In this document: positions 53,363-61,197 of the stretch, one piece after another
Layout of the letters: every line of letters begins with the position of its first letter
Numbering within the stretch: position 1 is the first letter of the stretch
Assembly (NCBI GenBank): GCA_038209275.1
Contig: JBBQXW010000001.1
Location: forward strand, 3,338-67,337
DNA length: 64,000 bases
DNA from: L227-5C sp038209275
Lineage (GTDB): Bacteria; Chloroflexota; Chloroflexia; Chloroheliales; Chloroheliaceae
Reading direction: 5' to 3'
Notes under the pieces: model-generated
Seen by the model: only the letters and a program-made list of their open reading frames with translations
What the model was told of the DNA's origin: nothing
Database searches by the model: none
Made by a program: the position numbers and the translations under genes

Positions 53363-53391
53363 TGTATATCTACTATAGAATTTTGCTACAA
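53363..53391 (-). promoter_or_regulatory. Possible sigma-70 promoter for the SDR-GmhA-GmhB block
   Basis: Read on the minus strand: TTGTAG at 53391-53386, a 17-nt spacer, then TATACA at 53368-53363. It lies about 30 nt before the SDR epimerase start, which has AGAGG in between. The hexamers are imperfect and the region is AT-rich, so chance is not excluded. Confidence 0.35.
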
Positions 53392-53630
53392 ACAAAATTA
53401 TTTACAACTTGTTAATGTTGATATGTTTAAATACCTTTATGACCTTTATATCTACAAAACTGAAAACACACCATCGAAAATCAAGCCTACAAAATATCTT
53501 TATAGGCCAAGATTAACAGACTTTTATTAAAAAACTCCGAATTTGAGTTAGCTAGAGATTAACAAACCTTTAGAATAGCCAAACTTTAATTAACTTTTAG
53601 GCAATATTAAAAACTCGTAATGAGAACCTA

Positions 53631-53659
53631 TTGACAATAGTAGAAATCTCACCTAGAAT
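53631..53659 (+). promoter_or_regulatory. Sigma-70-like promoter facing a gene-free stretch
   Basis: TTGACA (53631-53636), a 17-nt spacer, and TAGAAT (53654-53659): consensus -35 and near-consensus -10. No gene starts within 900 nt downstream, so it would drive a non-coding transcript or a very long leader. Confidence 0.4.
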
Positions 53660-53749
53660 TAACTATAATGTATCTTAGCTATAAAGTACTATACGTTGGG
53701 TTTACCAGACATTACCTGAAGGCAAGTATATTTATTTGATTTAACTACC

Positions 53750-53856
53750 AGATAACATTCACAATAAAAACCTATACAATAGATGGTGTACAAATTCGCT
53801 GTTGCTAAAAACTACCTACTAGATATTGTACCTTACCTCTATTGTGAATGTTATCT
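53750..53856. mobile_element. MITE-like inverted-repeat element
   Basis: Perfect 17-bp inverted ends: AGATAACATTCACAATA (53750-53766) and TATTGTGAATGTTATCT (53840-53856), around a 73-nt unique core without coding capacity. ACC flanks both sides (53747-53749 and 53857-53859), a possible 3-bp target duplication. Alternatively a regulatory dyad or RNA stem. Confidence 0.45.
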
Positions 53857-53944
53857 ACCGTACAATTTACTAATCTAAAGATTACTGTTTAAATTCTTAC
53901 GGCTACTATAAGGTAAAAACTTATTCGAACTTTGAATTTTTGCA

Positions 53945-54043
53945 CTCAGTACACCAAATCATAAGTCTTGTTACAATATAGCGGTCTTTCAAGCTTAAAA
54001 AACCAAGTTCTAAGTGTAAAGATTTATGATTTGGTGTACTCAG
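53945..54043. mobile_element. MITE-like element with 5-bp target-site duplication
   Basis: Inverted ends start with TACACCAAATCATAA (from 53950) and end with TTATGATTTGGTGTA (to 54038). The match extends to 20 bp with one mismatch. CTCAG occurs directly on both sides (53945-53949 and 54039-54043), as expected for transposition with a 5-bp duplication. The 89-bp element has no gene, so any transposase must act in trans. Confidence 0.55.
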
Positions 54044-54443
54044 AGCAGTAAATAATGTAGTTATTTCAAAAGCGCGTCCGCGTCAAGGTTATGACAATCT
54101 TTAACAGAGAAAATATTGGCTTTACTGTTTTAATATTCTTCCTCAATTGAAAATTGCCTGGTTATTCACACGTATAATGGTAACAATATATAGTCTAATA
54201 GTATTATAGATAGTTAATTAAAAATCGCACAAAGTGTACACCTGATTGCTTACTAGAGACTCTAAACTTACTCGACAAAGCTTTATGTTTAAACTTCAGG
54301 GCTAAGAAGTTTACAAAGCTGGTTCTTTAAGCCCAGATCTATAGTGCAAAGTTCTTCATAAAATTTAATATTTTAATTATTCACCCTGAACCAGTTAAAT
54401 ATTGTTAGTTTATAGCTTTATCTAGAAGTAAGCTTATAGTTGC

Positions 54444-54469
54444 AAGTTAAATTGTTAATAATTTAACTT
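54444..54469. promoter_or_regulatory. 10-bp perfect dyad upstream of the response regulator gene
   Basis: AAGTTAAATT (54444-54453) and AATTTAACTT (54460-54469) with a 6-nt spacer, 100 nt before the response regulator start. Could be an operator, perhaps for autoregulation by the OmpR-type regulator, or a weak hairpin in the leader. Confidence 0.4.
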
Positions 54470-54568
54470 TGGCTGGCTGTCGACTTTTTATGTGCAAAAT
54501 TCAAAGAATAGATAGGTTCAGCGCTTTAGGTTGGTACTGAGCTTAAGAAGTGAAGTAAAAATTTATTT

Positions 54569-55258
54569 ATGAATATACTAATTGTGGAAGATGAGCCAAT
54601 GTCGCGCAAGATGTTGGGGTTTTTGTTAGAAGGTGAGGGGTTTAAAGTTTTAACAGCCGAAAGTATCCGAGCGGCCCGCGCTATTCTCGCACGAGATACC
54701 CCCTGGCTGATTCTACTTGATGTAGGTTTACCAGACGGCGATGGTTTTACTTTCTGTCGTCAGCTCGCCGAAGAAGAGCCAAACATTCCGATTATTTTGC
54801 TTACCTCGCGTGCCACGCCCACCGATAAACTGACCGGCTTTCGCTATGGTGCGGATGACTATGTAGTAAAGCCTTATGACCACAGCGAATTATTAGAGCG
54901 GATTAAGGCAGTTATAAGGCGCACCAGCCGGATGCAACCGCATTTGGTGCAGGAGCAACTCCGGGTAGGAGATTTGGAGCTAAACGTGAGCGAACTCAAA
55001 GTAAAAGTAGGAAGTCGCAAACTAATTCAACTTACTCCTACTGAGATGAAAATTTTGAGTTGTCTTATGATCAACGCGGGCAAAGTGTTACATCGCTCCC
55101 GGATTGCTGAGGTTGCATTAGGATACGATTATGAGAGTGCCAGCAATGTTGTAGACGTTTATATCCGACGATTACGCAAGAAGCTGGAAACGAATCCAAC
55201 ACAACCTAAATATATTGAAACGGTAGTGGGTAGTGGTTATCGAATATGTAAGCCCTGA
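54569..55258 (+). CDS. OmpR/PhoB-family response regulator
   Basis: 229 residues. The receiver domain has acidic residues in VEDEP near 7-9, the phospho-acceptor Asp51 in LLDVGLPDG, Thr/Ser near 79-80 and Lys101 in VVKPYD. The C-terminal winged helix (about 130-228) has LTPTEMKILSCL, RSRIAEVALGYDYES and NVVDVYIRRLRKKLE, typical of Trans_reg_C. It should bind DNA as a dimer at direct repeats. It is followed 44 nt later by a histidine kinase gene, its likely partner. Possible targets are the surrounding glycan genes (inference). Confidence 0.94.
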   Translation: MNILIVEDEPMSRKMLGFLLEGEGFKVLTAESIRAARAILARDTPWLILLDVGLPDGDGFTFCRQLAEEEPNIPIILLTSRATPTDKLTGFRYGADDYVVKPYDHSELLERIKAVIRRTSRMQPHLVQEQLRVGDLELNVSELKVKVGSRKLIQLTPTEMKILSCLMINAGKVLHRSRIAEVALGYDYESASNVVDVYIRRLRKKLETNPTQPKYIETVVGSGYRICKP

Positions 55259-55302
55259 AGTGGACAGGTACAGGTAATAGTGTCAGGAGGTATAGTTGAG
55301 CA

Positions 55303-56241
55303 ATGTTTAACTTATTTACCAGGCCAACAAAAGATGTCGCAATAACTCCCCTTAAACCTTTTTCGACGGTTACATTAGAGATCGCTTCGGCGCAATCTAA
55401 TGTGGATATGGTAGCTCAGTTGCAGTGCAAGATTGCTCAACTCCAGGAGCAAGTAGATTTCTTAACTAGAAAACAACAGCAACTAACCTATCTATATCAG
55501 CAGGTAGATGTTGAGCGCAACCAACTCTACCAGTTTATTGCTACAATAGCGCACGAACTGCGTAATCCTCTTAATGTAGCAAAAGGATTTAACAGTTTTT
55601 TGCTGCAAGGAAAAGCGGGAGCGCTTTCGTTCAAGCAGGAAGATTTTGTGGCTTCGGTGGCTACTAGCCTCGAACAAATCCACATGCTAACCGAAGACCT
55701 GCTTTGTTATAATCAGATTAAAGCGGGTCAGTTAGACCTTGAATTGGAGTTAATTGAACTCAAGGAACTGGTCACAGAGAGTATACGGCAGTTTAGCCTG
55801 GTAGCCGAAGCTGCTCAATTAGAATTAAATTTGGTGGATTTGACTGGAACAGCCTGTTATGTTAGAGGAGATGCCATGCGACTCCGGCAGTGCTTCTACA
55901 ATTTGCTCAACAACGCTATTAAATTTTCTCCAGCAGGTCGGCAAATAACAGTGACTATTGAGCTATTTGAAGATAGCTATCGGGTAGGGATAACAGACCA
56001 GGGGCCGGGGATTAGTAGCGAAAATCTAAAGTCGATTTTTCAGCGCTTTTATCAGGTAAAAGATAAGCAGGGTAATCACCGCACCGGGTATGGCCTGGGA
56101 TTAAGCATTAGTGCGGAGCTAGTAAAGCGTCATAATGGACAAATTGGGGTAGAGAGTAGTGTTGGAAAGGGCAGCTGTTTCTGGATCACGCTCCCTCAAG
56201 CTATGGAACTAGCTCAACCCTATCAGGAAAACCTGAACTAG
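55303..56241 (+). CDS. Soluble sensor histidine kinase
   Basis: 312 residues, no membrane helix and no recognised sensor domain. Residues 35-75 form a Gln-rich coiled coil. HisKA box FIATIAHELRNPLN with His84, then HATPase_c: N box CFYNLLNNAIKF, G1 DQGPGIS, F box IFQRFYQV and G2 GYGLGLSIS. AGGAGG at 55285-55290 supports the ATG. It probably phosphorylates the regulator upstream. The lack of a transmembrane sensor suggests a cytoplasmic signal or a partner protein bound through the coiled coil. Confidence 0.92.
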   Translation: MFNLFTRPTKDVAITPLKPFSTVTLEIASAQSNVDMVAQLQCKIAQLQEQVDFLTRKQQQLTYLYQQVDVERNQLYQFIATIAHELRNPLNVAKGFNSFLLQGKAGALSFKQEDFVASVATSLEQIHMLTEDLLCYNQIKAGQLDLELELIELKELVTESIRQFSLVAEAAQLELNLVDLTGTACYVRGDAMRLRQCFYNLLNNAIKFSPAGRQITVTIELFEDSYRVGITDQGPGISSENLKSIFQRFYQVKDKQGNHRTGYGLGLSISAELVKRHNGQIGVESSVGKGSCFWITLPQAMELAQPYQENLN

Positions 56242-56258
56242 AAAAGGATTAGGTTTTT

Positions 56259-57290
56259 ATGCTTATCGCTCGTGCGCCTGTTCGCATCAGCTTTGCTGGT
56301 GGTGGTACTGATATGCCTAGCTACTACGAACAGTACGGCGGCCTGGTAATCAGCACCAGTATTAACAAATATTTCTACGCTTTAATTAATGACCTGGGCA
56401 TTGGCGAAACTCAAATTATTTCGGCGGATTACCAATCCATTTTTTCGACCGACGAAGTTAAGATAAGCCATGATTTGGTCTGGGATGGGGATTTGGCTTT
56501 ACCAAAAGCTATATTAGCTCATTTCGGCGCTTCGCCCGGTGAGAATATTTTCATCTCGTGCGAAGTACCGCCTGGCACGGGTCTGGGAAGTAGCAGTGCG
56601 GTGGCAGTAGGCTTAATCACCGGGCTGGCATGGCAGCGTGGGCTGAAGTTGAGTAAAATGGAAATTGCAGAACTGGCCTGCAAAATCGAAATTGAAATTC
56701 TAAAGATGCCAATCGGCAAGCAAGACCAGTATGCTTCAGCCCTGGGCGGTATTAACCAGCTAGAGTTTGGGCCGGAAGGAGTAAAGTATACTCCTATCAA
56801 GCTAAGTGAAGCGGGCCGCAAAGCTTTACAGTCTCGCTTAATGCTCTTTTTCACAGGAGTTTCACGCCAGTCTACCACAATTTTGCGTGAACAAAAAGCC
56901 TCGATCACCCGCGATGACCGCGCTGTGCTAGAGAATTTGCATTATCTTAAAGAATTAGCGCTAGTAATGCGGCGCACTTTTGAGCTAGAAGATTTTAGCC
57001 AATTCGGGAGTATGCTGGACGAAAGCTGGCAACGCAAAAAGCAGCTTTCGGCTAACATTGCCAACCGTTCGATTGACACAATCTACCAGGCTGCCCGTCA
57101 AGCCGGGGCAGAAGGCGGGAAAATAACCGGGGCGGGCGGTGGCGGTTTTTTGCTACTGTGTTGTCCGCCCGAAAAGCAAGCCACTGTAACAAAAGTAATG
57201 CAATCGCACGGCCTTAAAAAGCTAAACTTTCAGTTTGAAGAACACGGCGCACATGTGCTAAGGCCCGAAATGCTCTCGCCCAATACATAA
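56259..57290 (+). CDS. hddA: D-glycero-D-manno-heptose 7-phosphate kinase-like GHMP kinase
   Basis: 343 residues. N-terminal RAPVRISFAGGGTDMPSYYE near 5-24 is the signature of HddA and related sugar GHMP kinases. The ATP-binding loop is VPPGTGLGSSSAVAVGL near 103-119, and the C-terminal GHMP motif is GGKITGAGGGGFLLL near 285-299. It phosphorylates C1 of heptose 7-phosphate, between GmhA and GmhB in GDP-D-glycero-D-manno-heptose synthesis. It lies 17 nt after the kinase gene of the two-component pair, so it may be co-transcribed with it, which is unusual for a metabolic enzyme. The HddC nucleotidyltransferase was not found. Confidence 0.88.
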   Translation: MLIARAPVRISFAGGGTDMPSYYEQYGGLVISTSINKYFYALINDLGIGETQIISADYQSIFSTDEVKISHDLVWDGDLALPKAILAHFGASPGENIFISCEVPPGTGLGSSSAVAVGLITGLAWQRGLKLSKMEIAELACKIEIEILKMPIGKQDQYASALGGINQLEFGPEGVKYTPIKLSEAGRKALQSRLMLFFTGVSRQSTTILREQKASITRDDRAVLENLHYLKELALVMRRTFELEDFSQFGSMLDESWQRKKQLSANIANRSIDTIYQAARQAGAEGGKITGAGGGGFLLLCCPPEKQATVTKVMQSHGLKKLNFQFEEHGAHVLRPEMLSPNT

Positions 57291-57310
57291 TTTGAACTTT
57301 TAGAATTTCT

Positions 57311-57362
57311 TTTAATAAAGCAGTAGCGCTTCGATAGATCGAAGCGCTACTGCTTTATTAAA
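57311..57362. terminator. Bidirectional terminator: 25-bp perfect stem
   Basis: Arms 57311-57335 and 57338-57362 are perfectly complementary (formal loop 2 nt, so the real loop is larger). A/T-rich outer ends give a TTTATTAAA-like tail in both directions. It sits between the convergent hddA-like and GT2 genes. Its core TAGCGCTT/AAGCGCTA matches the stem at 38931. Confidence 0.75.
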
Positions 57363-57396
57363 GTGCCGGATTTAGGCTCGACTTTGAACCAGCTTC

Positions 57397-58329
57397 TTAA
57401 GTTGTCCAAAATCGCCGAAAATCCGACCAGCTAAACCAACTTCGCAAAGGTTGCGGCTGGGAATAAAACTGAAAAATCCGTCTGATCTGAAAGATGAAGA
57501 GTTTTGTCAATACTGCCAGACTAACCATTAATTTAAGAAGCAAAGCCAGCACTGGGCCATAATGTTTTCTGAAGAGAAGAACTTTACTTTGCTGAAGTTG
57601 CCAGGCCATTTTTGACCAGTTCTTTTGACTGCTCTGTCCACCTAAATGGATAATATTAACTTCTGCCAGATAATAGACCAGCCATCCGGCCTGGTAAAGG
57701 CGTAGACTCAGGTCATTTTCTTCACCATACATGAAAAATCTTTCATCTAGCCCACCAATTTCGCGCAAGGCGCTTGATCTGCTAAACATAAAAGCGCCCT
57801 GAATAGTTTGGACTATTTTGCTTTTCTGGCTTTGCGCCTGATTATAACTGGGATAATGGGGATTAAGTAAGCGTCGCCCTAAACCCGTCAAGATCAGAAA
57901 TTCGCTCCCTAAATTCAAGTAATTGGCAAATGAGCCTTGAAAACTTCCATCAACATTCAAAATCTGGATGCCACATAAACCTACTTTAGGATGAGCATTC
58001 ATAAATTCGATAATTTGGACTAAACTGCCGGGTTGAACGATTACATCGCTATTGAGCAATAAACTATAGCGACCCTGAGCAATTTTCAAAGCCTGATTGT
58101 TAGCCGGGCCAAAGCCTCGATTTTCCTGATTGGCGATTAAATGAATTGTCGGATAAGCCTCAACCAGTGCTAAAGCACTACCATCACTAGAGGCATTGTC
58201 AACTACTATTATTTCGACTGAATAAGGCTGAGGAAGGTTAGCGTAAACCGAAGCAATAGTTTCAAGTAATAGTTCTTTAGTATTCCAGTTAATAATAATA
58301 ATAGAAAGGTCAATTGCGGACGAGTTCAT
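57397..58329 (-). CDS. Family 2 glycosyltransferase, rhamnosyltransferase-like
   Basis: 310 residues. GT-A motifs: LSIIIINWNTKELLLETI, EIIVVDNASSDGSALAL, NQENRGFGPANNQALKIA, LLLNSDVIVQPGSL (DxD region), GGLDERFFMYGEENDLSLRLYQAG. It is related to, but distinct from, the GT2 at 37955. The C-terminal 60 residues contain a hydrophobic segment (LALLLKLMVSLAVLTKLFIF) that may sit at the membrane. It stands alone on the minus strand, bounded by the stem at 57311 and by a repeat element upstream. Donor sugar unknown. Confidence 0.88.
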   Translation of the reverse strand: MNSSAIDLSIIIINWNTKELLLETIASVYANLPQPYSVEIIVVDNASSDGSALALVEAYPTIHLIANQENRGFGPANNQALKIAQGRYSLLLNSDVIVQPGSLVQIIEFMNAHPKVGLCGIQILNVDGSFQGSFANYLNLGSEFLILTGLGRRLLNPHYPSYNQAQSQKSKIVQTIQGAFMFSRSSALREIGGLDERFFMYGEENDLSLRLYQAGWLVYYLAEVNIIHLGGQSSQKNWSKMAWQLQQSKVLLFRKHYGPVLALLLKLMVSLAVLTKLFIFQIRRIFQFYSQPQPLRSWFSWSDFRRFWTT

Positions 58330-58741
58330 TTTTTTAATTTCCGATCCAGATATTAAACTTTTAGAAATATTTGCCTATTGTTTATTCATTCCTGATTTTG
58401 AACGTCAGAGTTTTAGAGCAAGCCCAGTACGCTCAGTTTAGTATAGGAGCTTGCTTTGAAAAAAGTGTGAAGGCGGCAGGAGATTGCATTAAAGCCCTTA
58501 AATCTCAAAGCTGTTTCTTGATAGGACTTTCGCTTTGACTTGTGATGCTGAGCTGGCGAAAAATCTTAGATGCTTGGTATCTCAGCATGACAAGCGACAG
58601 TCCTACTTGAAACAGAAGTTCGTGGTTTGTGCAGTTTATTTTCATGTATTATTCATCTTAGCGTTTTATAATGCCTGATAAAAGCTGGTTAGAATTTATT
58701 TTATAATGCCCTCGATTTGATATAAGGCAACAGGGAAGCGG
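58330..58741. other. Divergent intergenic region with repeat element copy 3
   Basis: 412 bp between the GT2 (minus) and the propeller protein gene (plus). It contains the inverted-repeat element at 58511-58615. The last 120 bp are AT-rich and probably carry the promoter of the rightward gene; I cannot assign hexamers with confidence. Confidence 0.55.
58511..58615. repeat. Dispersed inverted-repeat element, copy 3
   Basis: Ends run inward from CTGTTTC through TAGGACTTTCGCTT (left arm 58511-58535) and the matching right arm (58592-58615). An inner stem TGTGATGCTGAG/CTCAGCATGACA lies within. The terminal sequence and core are those of the copies at 41718 and 47409. Non-coding. Confidence 0.6.
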
Positions 58742-61132
58742 ATGAAACGCAAAACTCAGTTGAAATGCTTGAGCGGGCTTTGGCTGGTTATAGGGTTGGT
58801 GATTTTTGCGTTAAGGCTACCTGCACCCGCGTTTTCAACTTCAAATTTACCTGCTCATACCGTTGTTAGCACTGGTTTAGCTGAAAATTATAGTTTCGCC
58901 AGCCTTGCAAATTTCTCGGCTAATCAACAACCCTGGCTACATATAAACGGCTTGTGTGGGCTTGCGCTGGAAGGCGCGGTGTTTGGTCTAGCCAATTCAG
59001 GTTGTGGTGGGACTGGAACTTCCTTTGACGCTTTGCAGATATACTCGCCAGTGGTGATTAAAGACATTGCCAGCGCTGCCACCCCCTGTGGCCTTATTGC
59101 GGTTGGTGCTATCTGCTATCGTCTGTGGTATGTTGGCGAAGATAGCAACAGTGTATCGCGGATTGGTTATGCCGTTTCGCCAGATGGTAATAATTGGACA
59201 CGAGTGATGGGTATGGGTACGGGTGGTGGTGTATTGGACGTTGGCGCGGTTGGTCGCTTCGATAGCGATAGTATTTCGTACTTCAGCATTGTGAAGGATG
59301 GCCTAACCTTCAAGATGTGGTACAGCGGTTACGACCAGAACAAAGGCAACGGTTTCACGGCGGGAATTGGTTATGCCACATCTACCGACGGCCTAAATTG
59401 GATACGTTTAAGCGGGCCACTGGCTGGTGGAGCAGTGTATGGCAAATCCGGCATTCCTGGCGCATTTGATCAGGACGAAGCCTACGTGCCGTTCGTTATT
59501 AAAGATCAGGCCACCGTACAGTCACCTTGTAGCGGGGTAGCAGCAGGAGCAACTTGTTATCGCATGTGGTACGAAGGAGCATCAAATAACGGCGGATACT
59601 CATTTTTTATAGGTTACGCGACATCGGGTGATGGAATCAACTGGACACGAGTCATCGGTAGTGCCAATGGAGGAGCAATTTTAGGCAAGGGGCCGACGGG
59701 CAGCTTTGATGAGAATCAGGTGGGCATACCAGTAGTAGTCAAAGACGGGGCATTATATCGAATGTGGTATGAGGCTACAGATTACAATGGAAACTTTACC
59801 ATCGGGCATGTTGTATCGGTAGACGGCTTAAACTGGGTCAGACCTACGCCAAATCTGCCAGTTTATCAGGGGAGCGATGACCCCGCTACGCTAAGCCCAA
59901 AGAATGTCTGGAGCCATTGGGTGATTAAAGATGGCCCAATTTACCGAATGTGGTACACCGTTAGCACTAAACCAATATCAGGCCGTTTTGGTTATGCCAC
60001 GCTTACACCAGGTATTTCCTTTAGCTCGAATCCAGCCGTGACAATCAGTGGCAACGCTTATAAACTCAACTTCACTACAAGTACGCCTATTCCAGCGGGC
60101 GGGAGTGTGCTATTGCTATTGCCGCCCGAAATTCCTTTGGGCGAAGTTAGTGGCCTTTCATTAGGTGGCTTTGAGGCGAGTGCAATACTGAGCGCTAACC
60201 CAACCGCCGTGAGCGATGCTCCGGCAACCAATGTTGCACGCGGTGCGCTGGTCATTCGTCTATTAACGTTAGAGGCGGCGGGTCAAAAGACGGTCAATTT
60301 TACCCTGGCGCAGCCCCCCGCCAGTACCTCATCTTTGCTTATTCAGACTTTTAATGACCGGGAAGTATTGGAATGGGGTCTGGTAAATCTTGCCCGGACT
60401 ACCAATCCCTGCTTGACCGTGAACACGGCCACTGATACTGGCAGTGGAGTCTGCGGCACTCTTTCTGGCGCTATCAACGCCGCGAATAGCGCGAGTGGCG
60501 GCGGGTCGGTAGTCATCAGCTTGCAAAATATAACCACAATTACACTCACAAGTAACCTGCCGCCAATTAACAATGTCAATAATTTGCGAGTGGTGTTGGA
60601 TGGCAACTGTACTCTGAAGCAAAGCGGCCCTGGCACGCCTAACCTGACTATCATCAAAGACAGTGGCGGGACAGCAACCAACGGCCTGACGCTAGGCAAC
60701 CAGGTAAGTCTACGCGGATTGAAAATTGTAGGCTTTAATAACGGCTTCGCGCTGGACATTCAGGGCAGCAACAACGAGGTCACATGTAGCCACCTGGGAC
60801 GGGCCAGTAGCAGCGACCCGACCAGCTATGCTAACGGAGGTGGTATGCAATTGGGTACGACTGGCTTACCGGGGGTTAGCGCTAATAACAATCAGCTTGG
60901 CGGTTTTACAAACCCGCAAACAGGTACGACCAGTCAGGACAATAGCAGTGGCAATTTGATTAGCGGTAATAGCGGCCTGGCTATCCTTGTAAACAAGGGA
61001 GTAGACAACTATATCTATAACAGCTGGATTGGTCTGGCAATTGATGGCAATAACATTATCAAGAACGGTAGCGGGGTTAGAGTCAATCCGGGCGGACAAT
61101 TAATCTGGCGCTATGCCAACCGAGTTCGTTAA
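58742..61132 (+). CDS. Secreted protein: five-bladed propeller (GH43/GH32-like fold) plus CSLREA/beta-helix-like tail
   Basis: 796 residues with an N-terminal signal peptide (LWLVIGLVIFALRLPAPAFS). Residues 90-420 contain five repeats of an (R/K)(M/L)WY motif near 126, 191, 274, 340 and 402, alternating with IGYATSxDGxNWxR units. That is five blades, as in GH43/GH32/GH130-type propellers, although I cannot identify catalytic acids. A beta-sandwich follows (about 420-555). Then LTVNTATDTGSGVCGTLSGAINAAN starts a CSLREA-like domain leading into a right-handed beta-helix (565-790). The same tail type occurs in the next gene. The C-terminus ends abruptly with no anchor. Probably extracellular, binding or cleaving glycan. 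Confidence 0.82.
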   Translation: MKRKTQLKCLSGLWLVIGLVIFALRLPAPAFSTSNLPAHTVVSTGLAENYSFASLANFSANQQPWLHINGLCGLALEGAVFGLANSGCGGTGTSFDALQIYSPVVIKDIASAATPCGLIAVGAICYRLWYVGEDSNSVSRIGYAVSPDGNNWTRVMGMGTGGGVLDVGAVGRFDSDSISYFSIVKDGLTFKMWYSGYDQNKGNGFTAGIGYATSTDGLNWIRLSGPLAGGAVYGKSGIPGAFDQDEAYVPFVIKDQATVQSPCSGVAAGATCYRMWYEGASNNGGYSFFIGYATSGDGINWTRVIGSANGGAILGKGPTGSFDENQVGIPVVVKDGALYRMWYEATDYNGNFTIGHVVSVDGLNWVRPTPNLPVYQGSDDPATLSPKNVWSHWVIKDGPIYRMWYTVSTKPISGRFGYATLTPGISFSSNPAVTISGNAYKLNFTTSTPIPAGGSVLLLLPPEIPLGEVSGLSLGGFEASAILSANPTAVSDAPATNVARGALVIRLLTLEAAGQKTVNFTLAQPPASTSSLLIQTFNDREVLEWGLVNLARTTNPCLTVNTATDTGSGVCGTLSGAINAANSASGGGSVVISLQNITTITLTSNLPPINNVNNLRVVLDGNCTLKQSGPGTPNLTIIKDSGGTATNGLTLGNQVSLRGLKIVGFNNGFALDIQGSNNEVTCSHLGRASSSDPTSYANGGGMQLGTTGLPGVSANNNQLGGFTNPQTGTTSQDNSSGNLISGNSGLAILVNKGVDNYIYNSWIGLAIDGNNIIKNGSGVRVNPGGQLIWRYANRVR

Positions 61133-61197
61133 GTTGCGGAATTCGCCGCCCTATTTTTTAGCCACAGTCGAACAATATCAGGTTGAATTGAGGTTTC

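Larger units (their letters stand above)
53336..54568. other. Large AT-rich non-coding region between divergent operons
   Basis: 1233 bp with no credible gene. It holds a probable promoter for the leftward block (53363-53391), a rightward sigma-70-like promoter (53631-53659), two miniature inverted-repeat elements (53750-53856 and 53945-54043), an isolated perfect TATAAT at 54173-54178 and a 10-bp dyad (54444-54469). Base composition is visibly more AT-rich than the flanking genes. A non-coding RNA or long leader for the two-component genes is possible. Confidence 0.6.

Noticed and set aside
54173..54178. Perfect TATAAT as a second promoter
   Set aside because: No acceptable -35 hexamer at 15-19 nt and no extended -10 TG; in such AT-rich DNA it may be chance.
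53336..54568. CRISPR array in the AT-rich non-coding region
   Set aside because: The repeats there are paired inverted copies, not evenly spaced direct repeats with unique spacers.
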